Positions 25,345-34,566 of a stretch of 64,000 bases of DNA are shown here, in pieces. Source of the stretch: Anaerolineae bacterium. Its GTDB lineage: Bacteria; Chloroflexota; Anaerolineae; Anaerolineales; Anaerolineaceae. The position numbers were made by a program, and so were the translations under genes. Within the stretch, counting starts at the first letter, position 1. Each line of letters begins with the position of its first letter. The notes beneath the pieces are model-generated. The model did not search any database, was not told the DNA's origin, and saw only the letters and a list, made by a program, of their open reading frames with translations. The stretch is taken from positions 248,001 through 312,000 of the forward strand of contig JABLWW010000001.1 of assembly GCA_013178295.1 (NCBI GenBank). Reading direction: 5' to 3'.

Positions 25345-25836
25345 TCATCTTATCCCGATGATGCTTTCTGCCGCTATTAAGCATTTTGTATCTTTGCAGT
25401 GCGCGACCTGTCCGGTGACCATGATATGATACCAGTTGAACTGCTTGGTTACTGTGAGAGGTAACAATTGGCCATAGGTATCATATAGTTTACCGTCAGA
25501 TGTGACGGAATTGCGGGAAGTTCCAATGGGAACAAGCAACTCATGTAAACCTAAACCTGGCTCATAGGGGTCATTGTCGAGCCACAGTTTGCAGGTTGCC
25601 CACGCCAACCCGCCACATGCTCTTGAAGTGATAGGGATGATGACATACCCTTCCAGGGTGATATATTGACCGACATAATTGGGTACTTTTTCGTATGCTA
25701 CCTGACCCATATATGCCCCCCCGCTGGGTCTTATAAGGTTCACCTGGTTGCCGAATATCAAGAAAAGAGCAACAAGCAATATGAGCAACCCAAGAATGAG
25801 AACACTTGTGGCGAGAAATGATTTTCTGGAGAACAT
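25345..25836 (-). CDS. Membrane-anchored hypothetical protein
   Basis: A 163-residue protein with one N-terminal hydrophobic segment (about 8-29) acting as a signal anchor, followed by an extracytoplasmic beta-rich region. Features include NYVGQYITLEGYVIIPI, the Cys pair in SRACGGLAWATCKL, and a late GQVAHCKDTKCLIAAESI strand with two more Cys. The strand pattern resembles a small OB-like fold, but I do not recognise a family. A strong AAGGAG site precedes the ATG. It is 12 bases upstream of the histidine kinase and could share its transcript and supply a sensed signal, which is only an inference. Confidence 0.7.
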   Translation of the reverse strand: MFSRKSFLATSVLILGLLILLVALFLIFGNQVNLIRPSGGAYMGQVAYEKVPNYVGQYITLEGYVIIPITSRACGGLAWATCKLWLDNDPYEPGLGLHELLVPIGTSRNSVTSDGKLYDTYGQLLPLTVTKQFNWYHIMVTGQVAHCKDTKCLIAAESIIGIR

Positions 25837-25997
25837 ATTATCTCCTTATCTATATTATCGGCAACAGATGCAATAGCCTTACTATCAGTCAGTATATTAC
25901 TTATCTTGTGGCGAAGCAAATTGCATGCAGGTATTGTGGTTTCATGGTGAAGGCTCTTGGGTATTTGAGGCCTGCTTTCATGATTGCTAAGGCTTTT

Positions 25998-27569
25998 TTA
26001 TAACCCCATATCCCTGCGCGGGCGGTATTGCAGGGCTTCGGCAAGGTGGGTGGGGGTGATGTTTTCACTACCTGCCAGGTCAGCGATGGTGCGCGCCAGT
26101 TTGAGAATGCGATGATAGGCGCGGGCGGTTAACTGAAGCCGACTCATGGCAGATTTCATCAGGCTGTTTCCCTGATCGTCCAACCGGCAAAATTTACGCA
26201 CTTCCGCTGGGCGCATGTCGGCATTGCAGGTGGGGGACGTATTGTGAATATTCTGCGGGGAAGGGGCGCTATCGCTGGCAGGTGTTATGGGGAGAAAACG
26301 ATGCTGTTGTATCTGACGGGCGCTTTCGACACGCTGACGAACGCTTTCAGAGGATTCGCCAATCCGCTGATCGCTCAGTTTTTCATATTCGACACGCGGC
26401 ACTTCAATATGGATATCAATGCGGTCGAGCAGCGGACCTGAAATGCGCTTCTGGTATTTCATCACCATTGCCTGAGAGCAGGTACAGGCTTTGACCTGAT
26501 CGCCGTAATATCCGCATGGGCAGGGGTTCATGGCTGCAACGAGTTGAAAGTTGGCAGGAAAAGTGAGCGAGCCCTGTGCACGGCTGATGGTAACAATCTT
26601 ATCTTCCATAGGTTGACGCAGCACTTCCAGGACTCTTGGGCTGAATTCAGGCAGTTCGTCAAGGAATAACACACCGCGATGGGCGAGCGAAATTTCACCC
26701 GGTCGTGGCTGGTTGCCTCCGCCTACCAGACCGGCGTGTGAAATGGTGTGGTGCGGGGCGCGAAAGGGGCGGTTGCGGATCAGCGGAACATCCTGCGGAA
26801 GCTGATCTGCAACGGAATAGATGCGGGTAACATCCAGCGCTTCGTCAATGGTCATGCGCGGCAGGATAGCTGACATGGCACGAGCGAGTAGGGTTTTTCC
26901 TGCGCCTGGCGGGCCAATCATCAGAACGTTATGTCCGCCTGCGGCGGCTACTTCGAGAGCGCGCTTGACGTGTTCCTGTCCTTTGATTTCCTGGAAGTCG
27001 GTTTGCGCTTGCGGCGGGATATCTTCGGCAGCAATCGGCGGAACTGGCGGGATGGGTGCGTAACCAGATAGATGGGCAAAGAGATCGTTAAGGGAGTTTA
27101 CCGGGATGATTTCTAAGTTGGGTATCAGGGATGCCTCTGCGGCATCTGTCTTGGGGACAAAGACCTTGTGAAAGCCTTGCTGCCGCGCGGTGGCAGCCAT
27201 AGGCAGTACACCGCGCACGTGACGAACGTTGCCATCCAGCGATAATTCGCCAATTACCAGGGCATCTTCGACGCTGGTTTGTGGGAGCACCCCCATCAGA
27301 ATAAGAACCCCTAACGCAATGGGCAGATCGTAAGCCGGACCTTCTTTGCGCACTGATGCTGGCGCCAGGTTGACCACGATTCGCTTGCGTGGGTATTCCA
27401 GGCCGGCGTTTTTGACCGCAGCCTGAACCCGGTTGCGGCTTTCCTGTACGGCTTTATCGGGAAGCCCCACAATATCCATTCCCGGTAAACCCGGGCATGT
27501 GTCTACTTCTACCTCAACGATGACCCCGTCAAGCCCCAAAACGGCGCATGAGAAGACGCGCGAAAGCAT
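25998..27569 (-). CDS. comM: YifB/ComM-family Mg-chelatase-like AAA+ ATPase
   Basis: Hexameric AAA+ helicase-like protein; in transformable bacteria ComM extends branch migration during DNA uptake. The N-terminal ChlI-like domain (MLSRVFSCAVLGLDGVIVEV start, GLPDKAVQESRNRV, NLAPASVRKEG) precedes the AAA core with Walker A GPPGAGKTLLAR (about 220), GVLFLDELPEFSP as Walker B (about 303) and a Cys cluster (PCPCGYYGD...CTC, about 350-366). The C-terminal YHRILKLARTIADL helix is the sensor-2 region. The length of 523 is typical. Its own promoter puts the expected start of transcription at the ATG. Confidence 0.93.
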   Translation of the reverse strand: MLSRVFSCAVLGLDGVIVEVEVDTCPGLPGMDIVGLPDKAVQESRNRVQAAVKNAGLEYPRKRIVVNLAPASVRKEGPAYDLPIALGVLILMGVLPQTSVEDALVIGELSLDGNVRHVRGVLPMAATARQQGFHKVFVPKTDAAEASLIPNLEIIPVNSLNDLFAHLSGYAPIPPVPPIAAEDIPPQAQTDFQEIKGQEHVKRALEVAAAGGHNVLMIGPPGAGKTLLARAMSAILPRMTIDEALDVTRIYSVADQLPQDVPLIRNRPFRAPHHTISHAGLVGGGNQPRPGEISLAHRGVLFLDELPEFSPRVLEVLRQPMEDKIVTISRAQGSLTFPANFQLVAAMNPCPCGYYGDQVKACTCSQAMVMKYQKRISGPLLDRIDIHIEVPRVEYEKLSDQRIGESSESVRQRVESARQIQQHRFLPITPASDSAPSPQNIHNTSPTCNADMRPAEVRKFCRLDDQGNSLMKSAMSRLQLTARAYHRILKLARTIADLAGSENITPTHLAEALQYRPRRDMGL

Positions 27570-27575
27570 GTGTTA

Positions 27576-27604
27576 AGTTTAGATGCCCGCCCCTTAATTG
27601 TCAA
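27576..27604 (-). promoter_or_regulatory. Promoter of the comM gene
   Basis: Minus-strand TTGACA (27599-27604), 17-base spacer, TAAACT (27576-27581). The expected transcription start coincides with the A of the ATG at 27569, so the message is probably leaderless. Confidence 0.65.
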
Positions 27605-27674
27605 ATTGTTGGTGGCATCTTATCATACTACGTGTGTCGGATGGAGGGTATTTGAGGGCAACCGGATGGCAAGA

Positions 27675-29267
27675 TTAAAGTTCCTGTTTGTTGTTGGCGG
27701 GGGGTTTTCTCCCAGCTTGTTTCTTACGATAGAAAATCAGCAGACCGCAGAGCAGGAGAAATGCGCCAAAGATCATCCCGATCAGCTGCGTCCTGCCAAT
27801 CACCAGTTTGTGCCCCCATACCAGGTCAGTGATGACCGGAAACAGGAGAAGCCCCAAGCCTAGCACGGTCAGCGCCCAGGCTGCATTTTTGGGGTTAGAG
27901 ATGATGCGATGTAGAGGGACGGCAAAGCATTGGAGGACATAGTCCAGCACTGCCAGAATGACGAGCCAACCTCCCAGCCGGTACTGAATTCCCATGATCA
28001 CAGCGTGGCGGCTTAGCTCGTTTGTGTCGCCGTGATAAATGATAAAAGCGTGTGGATAAGAGAGTAAAATCAAAAAGACAGGAACAATCCAGTTGCTCTG
28101 TTTTTCATAGAGCATGACGGGGATTGTCAGCCCCACCAGCAAAGTGGTGTAGATAATCAACAGCCAGGGATAATCCTTCTGATAAACCACCTGTGCCAAC
28201 CAGCCATCCAGGATGGGGGAAAAGCCTTTGGGCCAGTAGATTTGGGTGTAAGAAGCCACCATGTAGGGCGATCCCTCAACGGCTTCTTCTATCCTCCGTC
28301 CAAAGTCGTCCAGAAGAAAACGCATATAGGCGGATTTTGCGTTGGCGTAGTACCAATCGCGAAACTCCTGTAGTTCGGGGGCATAGAAAAAGACATCGTT
28401 GTTGTTGACTCCATGCTGGCGCGCCAGGCTGAGCACCTCCGGGGTTATTGGCATCCCGTTTTTCTCGAAGAATTTGAGTTTATTGTAATCGGTCAGAATT
28501 CGCTCGGCAAAGGTGTTGAAGAACGGCGCTGCCCAGCGTTTTCCAATGGAAGTGGTCAAATTGCTAAGATAGAAGATGGCGAGGAAGATGAACCCCAGAG
28601 CAAGGTAGCGCCGATTATGTTTGAAAATCACCCCTGTGCCAATGCATATAAGGGCAATCATCATCACCAGCCAGGCATTGGATTCTCGGGTGAAGGCAAA
28701 GAAGAAGAGGACCACACCTAGAAGTACAGCGCGGGTTAAGTGCCACTCGGCAGTTAGCCATATCAGGCAAGCAGTGAGCAACGCAAACAGCGAAATGGAC
28801 AGTGAATCGCTGAGGATGTATCTTTCCCACAGGATGATATCTGTGCTGAGACTGAAAAGTAGCACGATGCCAAAACTTACAGGCTTGAGCCATACTGTGC
28901 GGGTGATGCGGGCGAAGCAGAGTGCCAGAAGTCCCCAGCAGATGAGCGAGATTGCAAGCTGTACAACAGTAGCTGTGTTTAGGTTGGTGAAAATTTTGTA
29001 GAACAAGGGGATCGTGAATGGCCGTATGCCAGCCCAAAACTTGAGACTGAAAAGTGGCTCAGCGGCATTCATCAGATAACCGGCTGTGTCGTTCAGCTGC
29101 GCATACGTTGGCATCTGGTAAAAGTTTCTGATGCGCAAAATAGCAGTGATTAGAAACAGAACTGCATAGATTAACGGGCGGATGGCTAATTTGATTTTTT
29201 CAAGGGAGGTCAATTTGCTGCTCCTTGCCGCAAGGGTTGTGAGCATCTGCTTTAGGTTGGAGGCCAA
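27675..29267 (-). CDS. Polytopic membrane protein, GT-C glycosyltransferase-like
   Basis: A 530-residue protein with about eleven to twelve hydrophobic segments. After the first helix a loop contains QLNDTAGYL; an acidic residue in this loop is the catalytic or metal-binding position in GT-C glycosyltransferases. A large extracytoplasmic loop lies around residues 255-360, followed by more helices and a basic C-terminal tail (FYRKKQAGRKPPANNKQEL). This topology suggests a polyprenyl-phosphate-sugar transferase, but no specific subfamily is recognised. The TTG at 29267 or the ATG at 29246 may be the true start; neither has a good ribosome-binding site. Confidence 0.6.
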   Translation of the reverse strand: MASNLKQMLTTLAARSSKLTSLEKIKLAIRPLIYAVLFLITAILRIRNFYQMPTYAQLNDTAGYLMNAAEPLFSLKFWAGIRPFTIPLFYKIFTNLNTATVVQLAISLICWGLLALCFARITRTVWLKPVSFGIVLLFSLSTDIILWERYILSDSLSISLFALLTACLIWLTAEWHLTRAVLLGVVLFFFAFTRESNAWLVMMIALICIGTGVIFKHNRRYLALGFIFLAIFYLSNLTTSIGKRWAAPFFNTFAERILTDYNKLKFFEKNGMPITPEVLSLARQHGVNNNDVFFYAPELQEFRDWYYANAKSAYMRFLLDDFGRRIEEAVEGSPYMVASYTQIYWPKGFSPILDGWLAQVVYQKDYPWLLIIYTTLLVGLTIPVMLYEKQSNWIVPVFLILLSYPHAFIIYHGDTNELSRHAVIMGIQYRLGGWLVILAVLDYVLQCFAVPLHRIISNPKNAAWALTVLGLGLLLFPVITDLVWGHKLVIGRTQLIGMIFGAFLLLCGLLIFYRKKQAGRKPPANNKQEL

Positions 29268-29319
29268 AAACAGCGTATTATGAAGCGCATTTGCATAGAC
29301 AGAACGGATTTAGGATGCA

Positions 29320-32064
29320 TCAGATAGGCGTCGCTTTTCTAAGCAGCAGCTTGACGCTATCTATCACCAACAAGACAACGAGGCTTGCTGCGAGGCTGAT
29401 TCCCAATTCAAGCAATGAGAGGGCTGAGGTTCTGAACACGTCTTGTAAAAATGGGACATAAATCAGAGCCATTTGCAGCCCAAAAGTCAATAGCACTGCA
29501 CCCAGCAGGGATTTGTTGCTAAACAACCCGGCTTCCAGAAAGGTAAGACGTTCAGAACGGGTAGCCAGGGCATTTCCCATCTGTGCCAGCGTCAGCGTGG
29601 TGAAAATCATTGTTTGCCAGGTAGACAAATGATTGTTATAAAAAGCCCACAACCCAACCAGCAGAGAAACAACTCCCATTAGGGCACCTATCCACAACAC
29701 GTCTTTGCCCAATCTGCGCCCGAAGATATGTTCTTTGGGGTCGCGTGGCGGGCGACGCATGGCATCTGGTTCAACGGGTTCCTGCGTAAGAGCCAGCCCT
29801 GGAAGTCCGTCGGTTACCAGGTTAACCCACAAGATTTGCAATGGCAGCAACGGCAGCCCCAACCCGACAAATGGTCCTGTGAGCATGACAACGATCTCGC
29901 CAAAATTGGAAGTCATTGTGTATTTGATGAACTTGCGGATGTTTTCGTAAACGCGTCGCCCCTCCTGGACGGCAGCAACGATGGTGGCAAAGTTATCATC
30001 CAGAAGCACCATATCGGCAGCCTCTTTGGAAACATCTGTACCGGTGATGCCCATTGCGACCCCGATATCGGCTTTTTTAAGCGCTGGAGCGTCGTTGACG
30101 CCGTCGCCCGTCATGGCAACAATCTGATTCTGTGCCTGTAAAGCCTGTACAATCTTCAATTTGTGTTCGGGGGAGACGCGAGCAAACACGGAGACGCTCT
30201 TGACGCGCTCTTCTAAGGTATTGACGTCCATGCTCGCCAGTTCTACTCCAGTGATGACGTTGTTGTTGTCTGTAATCCCCAGTTCTTTTGCGATGAAGAG
30301 GGCTGTCAAAGGATGATCGCCAGTAATCATGATCGGGCGCACGCCAGCCGTTTTGGCTACGGTCACAGCATCTTTGACTTCTGGACGAGCCGGGTCAATC
30401 ATTGCAAACATGCCGACGAAGATCAAATCCTGCTCTAATGGCGCGCAGGCGGGCTTGTCTTTTGGATCAGCGCAGGAGCGAAAGGCAACACCGAGCACAC
30501 GCATGCCTTTTAAAGCCAGTTCGTTGTTGGCATTTAGAATGCGCTGCTTCCAGCCTTCGTCCATCTTGATGATTTGCTGATCTGTCCAGACGCGGGTAGA
30601 AATATCCAGCAGGCCGTCCACTGCGCCTTTGGTGACGGCAAGATACTTATCTGAACCAAAGGCAGAAGAGGAGATCAGCGCTTGTAAAGGGGTGGGTAAG
30701 TGCTGAAGCGCTTCAATCTTATGAACGGTGGTCATCCGCTTGCGGTCAGAGTCAAATGGTTCTTCGGCAATACGGGGCAATGCCTTTTCCAGTTTTTCCT
30801 TCCATAAACCTGCTCGCACTGCTGCCACAACCAGGGCGCCTTCGGTCGGGTCGCCGACTGCGGAAAATCCCTGTGCAGTCTGTTCGAGAATCGCATCACT
30901 GCATAAAGCGCCGCCTGCCAGCATAATGGCTACTGCGCTATTCTGGTCAATGATTGGATGTGTCCATTCCTCTTCACTCAGGGTGGGGCTATACTCGCGT
31001 AGCTGCTCTATCAAGTCAATACGATTGCCTGCTACATCTACCAGAGCCACGGTCATGCGGTTTTCCGTCAGGGTGCCGGTTTTATCGGAGCAGATTGTCG
31101 TTACCGAGCCAAGCGTTTCGACCGCTGGTAGTTTGCGAATCAATGCGTTACGCTTGAGCATTCGCTGTGCACCCAATGCCAGGGCAATGGTTACGACAGC
31201 TGGCAACCCTTCGGGGACAGCTGCCACAGCCATGCTGATGGCAGTCAGAAACATGATCCGAATGCTCTCACCGCGCAGCAGCCCTAATACAAAAACGACA
31301 AGGACGATGACAAGAGCGGCAATCGCCAGCGTTTTTCCAAGTTGCGCCAGCCGCTTTTGGAGGGGGGTGGGCTCATGCCCAACCGATTGGATCATCTCGG
31401 CGATTTTGCCCAACTCTGTGTTCATCCCCGTTTCGGTAACTACCATTGTGCCACGTCCATAAACTACTGTTGTCCCCATAAAGAGACGATTATGCTGATC
31501 GCCAAGAGGCGGATTTTTCTTCTCTATTACCCCTGCCGTTTTTTCCACAGCCTCTGATTCCCCCGTCAATACGGCTTCCTGTACGCGAAGGTTGGCGCTT
31601 TCTACCAAGCTTCCGTCGGCGGGTACAGCGTTGCCTGCCTCAAGATAAACAATATCTCCCGGTACCAGCTCCTGGGCACGGATTTCGATGACTTTGCCAT
31701 CCCGACGCACGCGCACTTTGGGCACTGCCATTTTTTTGAGGGCAGCCATGGCTTGCTCGGCGCGGTATTCCTGTATAAAACCCAGAATGCTGTTCAATGC
31801 CACAATGATCATAATGACGATGGAGTCTTTATATTCGTGCAGGGCGAAAGTGATCACCGCTGCAATAATCAGGATAACCACCATCGTTTCGGTAAACTGC
31901 TCCCACAGAATTTTCCATGGGCTTTTCATGCCGCGGTCAATTAATTCATTTGCCCCATATTTTTCCTGACGTCTGGCTGCCTCTGAACCAGAAAGTCCAT
32001 GCTCTAAATCTGTTTCAAATGTATGGAGGATTTCTTGTGCGTTTTTTGTGTACCAGTTGCTCAT
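29320..32064 (-). CDS. Cation-transporting P-type ATPase, probable calcium exporter (P2A)
   Basis: A 914-residue P-type ATPase with the complete domain order: N-terminal cation ATPase domain (GLSGSEAARRQEKYGANEL), actuator motif LTGESEAVEK (about 168), membrane helix 4 with PEGLPAVVTIALALG (about 284), phosphorylation motif DKTGTLT (about 328), nucleotide-binding domain, and hinge TGDGVNDAPALKKADIG (about 625). Ten membrane helices are expected. PEGLPAVVT in helix 4 and the NxxxD-type helix 6 (ILWVNLVTDGLP) fit SERCA/PMCA-like calcium pumps. It is monocistronic and points away from the cold-shock gene. Confidence 0.93.
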   Translation of the reverse strand: MSNWYTKNAQEILHTFETDLEHGLSGSEAARRQEKYGANELIDRGMKSPWKILWEQFTETMVVILIIAAVITFALHEYKDSIVIMIIVALNSILGFIQEYRAEQAMAALKKMAVPKVRVRRDGKVIEIRAQELVPGDIVYLEAGNAVPADGSLVESANLRVQEAVLTGESEAVEKTAGVIEKKNPPLGDQHNRLFMGTTVVYGRGTMVVTETGMNTELGKIAEMIQSVGHEPTPLQKRLAQLGKTLAIAALVIVLVVFVLGLLRGESIRIMFLTAISMAVAAVPEGLPAVVTIALALGAQRMLKRNALIRKLPAVETLGSVTTICSDKTGTLTENRMTVALVDVAGNRIDLIEQLREYSPTLSEEEWTHPIIDQNSAVAIMLAGGALCSDAILEQTAQGFSAVGDPTEGALVVAAVRAGLWKEKLEKALPRIAEEPFDSDRKRMTTVHKIEALQHLPTPLQALISSSAFGSDKYLAVTKGAVDGLLDISTRVWTDQQIIKMDEGWKQRILNANNELALKGMRVLGVAFRSCADPKDKPACAPLEQDLIFVGMFAMIDPARPEVKDAVTVAKTAGVRPIMITGDHPLTALFIAKELGITDNNNVITGVELASMDVNTLEERVKSVSVFARVSPEHKLKIVQALQAQNQIVAMTGDGVNDAPALKKADIGVAMGITGTDVSKEAADMVLLDDNFATIVAAVQEGRRVYENIRKFIKYTMTSNFGEIVVMLTGPFVGLGLPLLPLQILWVNLVTDGLPGLALTQEPVEPDAMRRPPRDPKEHIFGRRLGKDVLWIGALMGVVSLLVGLWAFYNNHLSTWQTMIFTTLTLAQMGNALATRSERLTFLEAGLFSNKSLLGAVLLTFGLQMALIYVPFLQDVFRTSALSLLELGISLAASLVVLLVIDSVKLLLRKATPI

Positions 32065-32159
32065 GGTTTTGTGTTTCCTTCAATCCTACCGGTATTGGGC
32101 TTGACTTGCAAAAAAAGGATTTCTCAAGCACATATTTTATCAGAGGAGGGGTTAAATCG

Positions 32160-32243
32160 ATGGCTCTTGCAGATATTTTGCGGAGCAATATTATGATAAG
32201 ACACTTGCTATCCGGTATTGTTGCGCTGGGATTTTCATTATAG
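32160..32243 (+). CDS. Possible 27-residue small protein
   Basis: Short ORF whose ATG is preceded by a very strong GAGGAGGGG ribosome-binding site about 9 bases upstream. The product starts MALADILRSN and ends with a hydrophobic stretch (LLSGIVALGFSL), a possible small membrane peptide. The -35 box of the cold-shock promoter follows 16 bases after its stop. No homology can be claimed, and the ORF may be chance. The rest of 32065-32405 holds the cold-shock promoter and leader. Confidence 0.25.
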   Translation: MALADILRSNIMIRHLLSGIVALGFSL

Positions 32244-32258
32244 CCCAGGTTATTGCCC

Positions 32259-32287
32259 TTGACATTTCAATTGTTAGGTGATAAATT
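32259..32287 (+). promoter_or_regulatory. Promoter of the cold-shock gene
   Basis: Consensus TTGACA (32259-32264), 17-base spacer, TAAATT (32282-32287). The predicted leader is about 110 bases, a length common for cold-shock genes whose leaders fold as temperature-responsive structures. Confidence 0.7.
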
Positions 32288-32405
32288 ATCGACAATGGGA
32301 GGCGTGGGAAATCGCTTTTTCGTCCAATGTATAGTTAACAATCTGACAAAAGAGCAAGCCGCACGCAAACAAATCTTTTTATTTAAGAGCATGGAGAAAT
32401 AAAAG

Positions 32406-32618
32406 ATGTCTGAACGTCAAACAGGAACTGTTAAGTGGTTCAATGCCGCAAAGGGTTACGGCTTTATTGGCCGCCCGGATGGTGAGGATGTTTTTGTCCA
32501 CTTCAGCGCCATCAAGATGGATGGCTACCGCCGCCTCGAGGAAGGGCAAAAGGTTGAGTTCTCAATCGAGCAGGGCCCTAAAGGCTTGCAGGCGGCGAAT
32601 GTGGAGTTGGTTGCCTAA
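32406..32618 (+). CDS. Cold-shock domain protein (CspA family)
   Basis: A 70-residue OB-fold RNA chaperone that binds single-stranded RNA and keeps messages unfolded. RNP1 (KGYGFI, 16-21) and RNP2 (VFVHF, 29-33) are intact, and the start [15 protein letters not shown] is canonical. A GGAG site lies 9 bases before the ATG. It is transcribed alone, with its own promoter, a long leader and a terminator. Confidence 0.97.
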   Translation: MSERQTGTVKWFNAAKGYGFIGRPDGEDVFVHFSAIKMDGYRRLEEGQKVEFSIEQGPKGLQAANVELVA

Positions 32619-32646
32619 AGAGACATCCAATTTTTGTTGTCCCTTC

Positions 32647-32682
32647 CAACAGAGCTGCCGTTTCGGTAGCTCTGTTGTATTT
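32647..32682 (+). terminator. Intrinsic terminator after the cold-shock gene
   Basis: Fourteen-base-pair stem (32647-32660 with 32664-32677, one G-U pair in RNA), 3-base loop, then TATTTTG. It lies between two convergent genes, but a T-run is present only for the plus strand. Confidence 0.8.
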
Positions 32683-32685
32683 TGT

Positions 32686-33339
32686 TCACCGTAGCCGACT
32701 CTCTGTAAAATATGCAAACAAGCGAGCATATTCTCCCAGGGTGGTTTCCCAGCCTTGACGGCTTGTCCACCAGGTGCTTGAGCGGTACCAGTGTCCCTGA
32801 ACGGGGCGGATGTAAACTGTAATATCGCTTCCCCGAAACCTGTCGCGGAAAATGATGCGCGTGCGCAGGCTGTGAAATGGGTCGGTGATTACCAATAGTG
32901 AATGAAAGTTGCGAGACTGAGCGACTTTTTTAACCACGCGGGCTTCATCGCGGGTATCGTCCACATGCTGTTCGGTAATGATGATTTGATCGGGGGGGAT
33001 GCCAAGCCGAATCAGTTCAAATTTGTCAATATCGCTGAATAAGCCGAAATCAGGAGAGGTTTTACCCGTTTCGGTCAAGATGATCCAGTCCACATATTTC
33101 TGCTCATAGAGTCTGGCAGCTTCTTCGAGACGCCCCAATCCCCCGCCGGAGAGTACTACTGCGGCGTCTGCTTGGCGCAGCGGATCGGCGATAATCAGAA
33201 TCCCACCAAGGATGGTGAGCATGATTTCGATACCGAACAAAAGCAGAAAAACGGTTAGGATGCTTCCAGCTGTCCCGCTTAGCACCAGGCAGCCGGGGCG
33301 TAACAGACATCCACGCTGCTTTGGGTCATTCTCTTTCAT
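32686..33339 (-). CDS. DUF218/YdcF-SanA-ElyC family protein
   Basis: A 217-residue protein with an N-terminal membrane segment (about 17-45) and a DUF218 domain. Domain hallmarks are ADAAVVLSGGGLGRLEEAARLYEQ (the first strand and helix), WIILTETGK, DDTRDEARVV (about 128), which matches the conserved xxTxxEA helix, and LLVITDPFHSLRTRIIFRDRF. ElyC and SanA relatives act in envelope or lipid-carrier metabolism, but the catalytic activity is not settled. The start overlaps the upstream aminotransferase-like gene by 4 bases. Confidence 0.85.
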   Translation of the reverse strand: MKENDPKQRGCLLRPGCLVLSGTAGSILTVFLLLFGIEIMLTILGGILIIADPLRQADAAVVLSGGGLGRLEEAARLYEQKYVDWIILTETGKTSPDFGLFSDIDKFELIRLGIPPDQIIITEQHVDDTRDEARVVKKVAQSRNFHSLLVITDPFHSLRTRIIFRDRFRGSDITVYIRPVQGHWYRSSTWWTSRQGWETTLGEYARLFAYFTESRLR

Positions 33340-34499
33340 CTTATCTCACGCAGCGCGTTTTTCATCCTTTCAAGTGCTTCTTGAAGTATGACTCTCGGAC
33401 AACCAAAATTGAGGCGAACAAAGCCAGATCCTCCTGGACCAAACTTTTCGCCATCGTTTAGCGCCACGTGGGCTTTCTGCAAAAAAAACTTATGGGGGTT
33501 TTGCTTTAATCCTGCATGACGGCAATCCAGCCAGGCAAGATAAGTGCCTTGGGGCTTGACCATTTTGATTTCAGGTAGCTCGTTCTGGATATACTCGTAG
33601 AGGTAATCTCTATTATCCTCCAGATAGTGTAACAGGGCTTCGAGCCAGGGTTTTCCCTCGCGGTAGGCTGCCAGCATGGCAGTGAGACCCATCAAATTCA
33701 CCCACCCTAAAAGCCCTTTTCCCGATTGGCGAAACCGTTGTCTTAAGTCTGGGTTCTGAATAACCGCGATGGATGCCTCAAGACCAGCGATGTTAAAGGT
33801 TTTGCTGGGTGCAAAAAGGGTAATGGTATTTTGTGCGATTTCCTTATCAAGGGATGCAATGGGAATGTGGTGGTGCCCGGAGTAGATCAGGTCGCCATGA
33901 ATTTCATCCGAGCAGATTATCAGGTTATTGCGCAGACAAATTTCCGCCATTTTTTCAAGCTCATTTTTCTCAAACACTCTGCCCGTGGGGTTCTGCGGAT
34001 TACAGAGGAGAAACATGCGGGAATTGGATGAAATGCTCTCGGTGAATTTTGTTTCATCCACATAATAAGAGCCATCCTCGGCGCGGGATAATTCGACAAC
34101 CTGCTCTTTGATATTTGCATTCTCTGCCACACAGAGGAAGGGGGGATAAGCTGGAGTCTGGTAGAGTATTGCTCCATCAGGGGCGGCAACAGCATGGGCT
34201 GCGAGGTTGAAACCGGTGATGACGCCGGGTATCAGGATAATGTCGTCAGGTGTAATATGCCATTGGTAGCGCTCAGCGCACCAATCTACGATTGCCTGAT
34301 GGATTTCGGGTAATTCACAGGGATAGCCAAAGACGCCGTGCGCCACGCGCGCCATTAACGCTTGTATCACAGCTGGCGGCGCAGCAAAATCCATATCGGC
34401 TATCCATAGGGGTAACACATCTGGACCGTAAAATTGCCATTTTTCGCTTTCTGTTGTGCGGCGGTCAATCACTTGATCAAAATTAAAGGATGGTTTCAT
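33336..34499 (-). CDS. PatB/MalY-type PLP-dependent C-S lyase (cystathionine beta-lyase-like)
   Basis: A 387-residue fold-type I PLP enzyme. It opens with the family's NFDQVIDRRTTESEKW and LPLWIADMDFAAPPAV. LCNPQNPTGRVF (about 163) contains the Asn contact, ICSDEIHGDLIY the PLP-binding Asp, and FAPSKTFNIAGLEAS (about 230) the Schiff-base Lys. The C-terminal GPGGSGFVRLNFGCPR carries the carboxylate-binding Arg. PatB/MalY enzymes split cystathionine or cysteine conjugates to thiol, pyruvate and ammonia; a role as an aminotransferase cannot be excluded. Confidence 0.9.
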   Translation of the reverse strand: MKPSFNFDQVIDRRTTESEKWQFYGPDVLPLWIADMDFAAPPAVIQALMARVAHGVFGYPCELPEIHQAIVDWCAERYQWHITPDDIILIPGVITGFNLAAHAVAAPDGAILYQTPAYPPFLCVAENANIKEQVVELSRAEDGSYYVDETKFTESISSNSRMFLLCNPQNPTGRVFEKNELEKMAEICLRNNLIICSDEIHGDLIYSGHHHIPIASLDKEIAQNTITLFAPSKTFNIAGLEASIAVIQNPDLRQRFRQSGKGLLGWVNLMGLTAMLAAYREGKPWLEALLHYLEDNRDYLYEYIQNELPEIKMVKPQGTYLAWLDCRHAGLKQNPHKFFLQKAHVALNDGEKFGPGGSGFVRLNFGCPRVILQEALERMKNALREIR

Positions 34500-34566
34500 A
34501 GGGTATGTTTTATAATGGGGTGAAGTTGGTATACGGTATCATTGTCGTTGTTTATCTTATCACAAA

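Noticed and set aside
30728-31462. 244-codon plus-strand frame opposite the P-type ATPase gene
   Set aside because: Ser/Arg/Thr-rich shadow of a conserved gene; no plausible start site or family.
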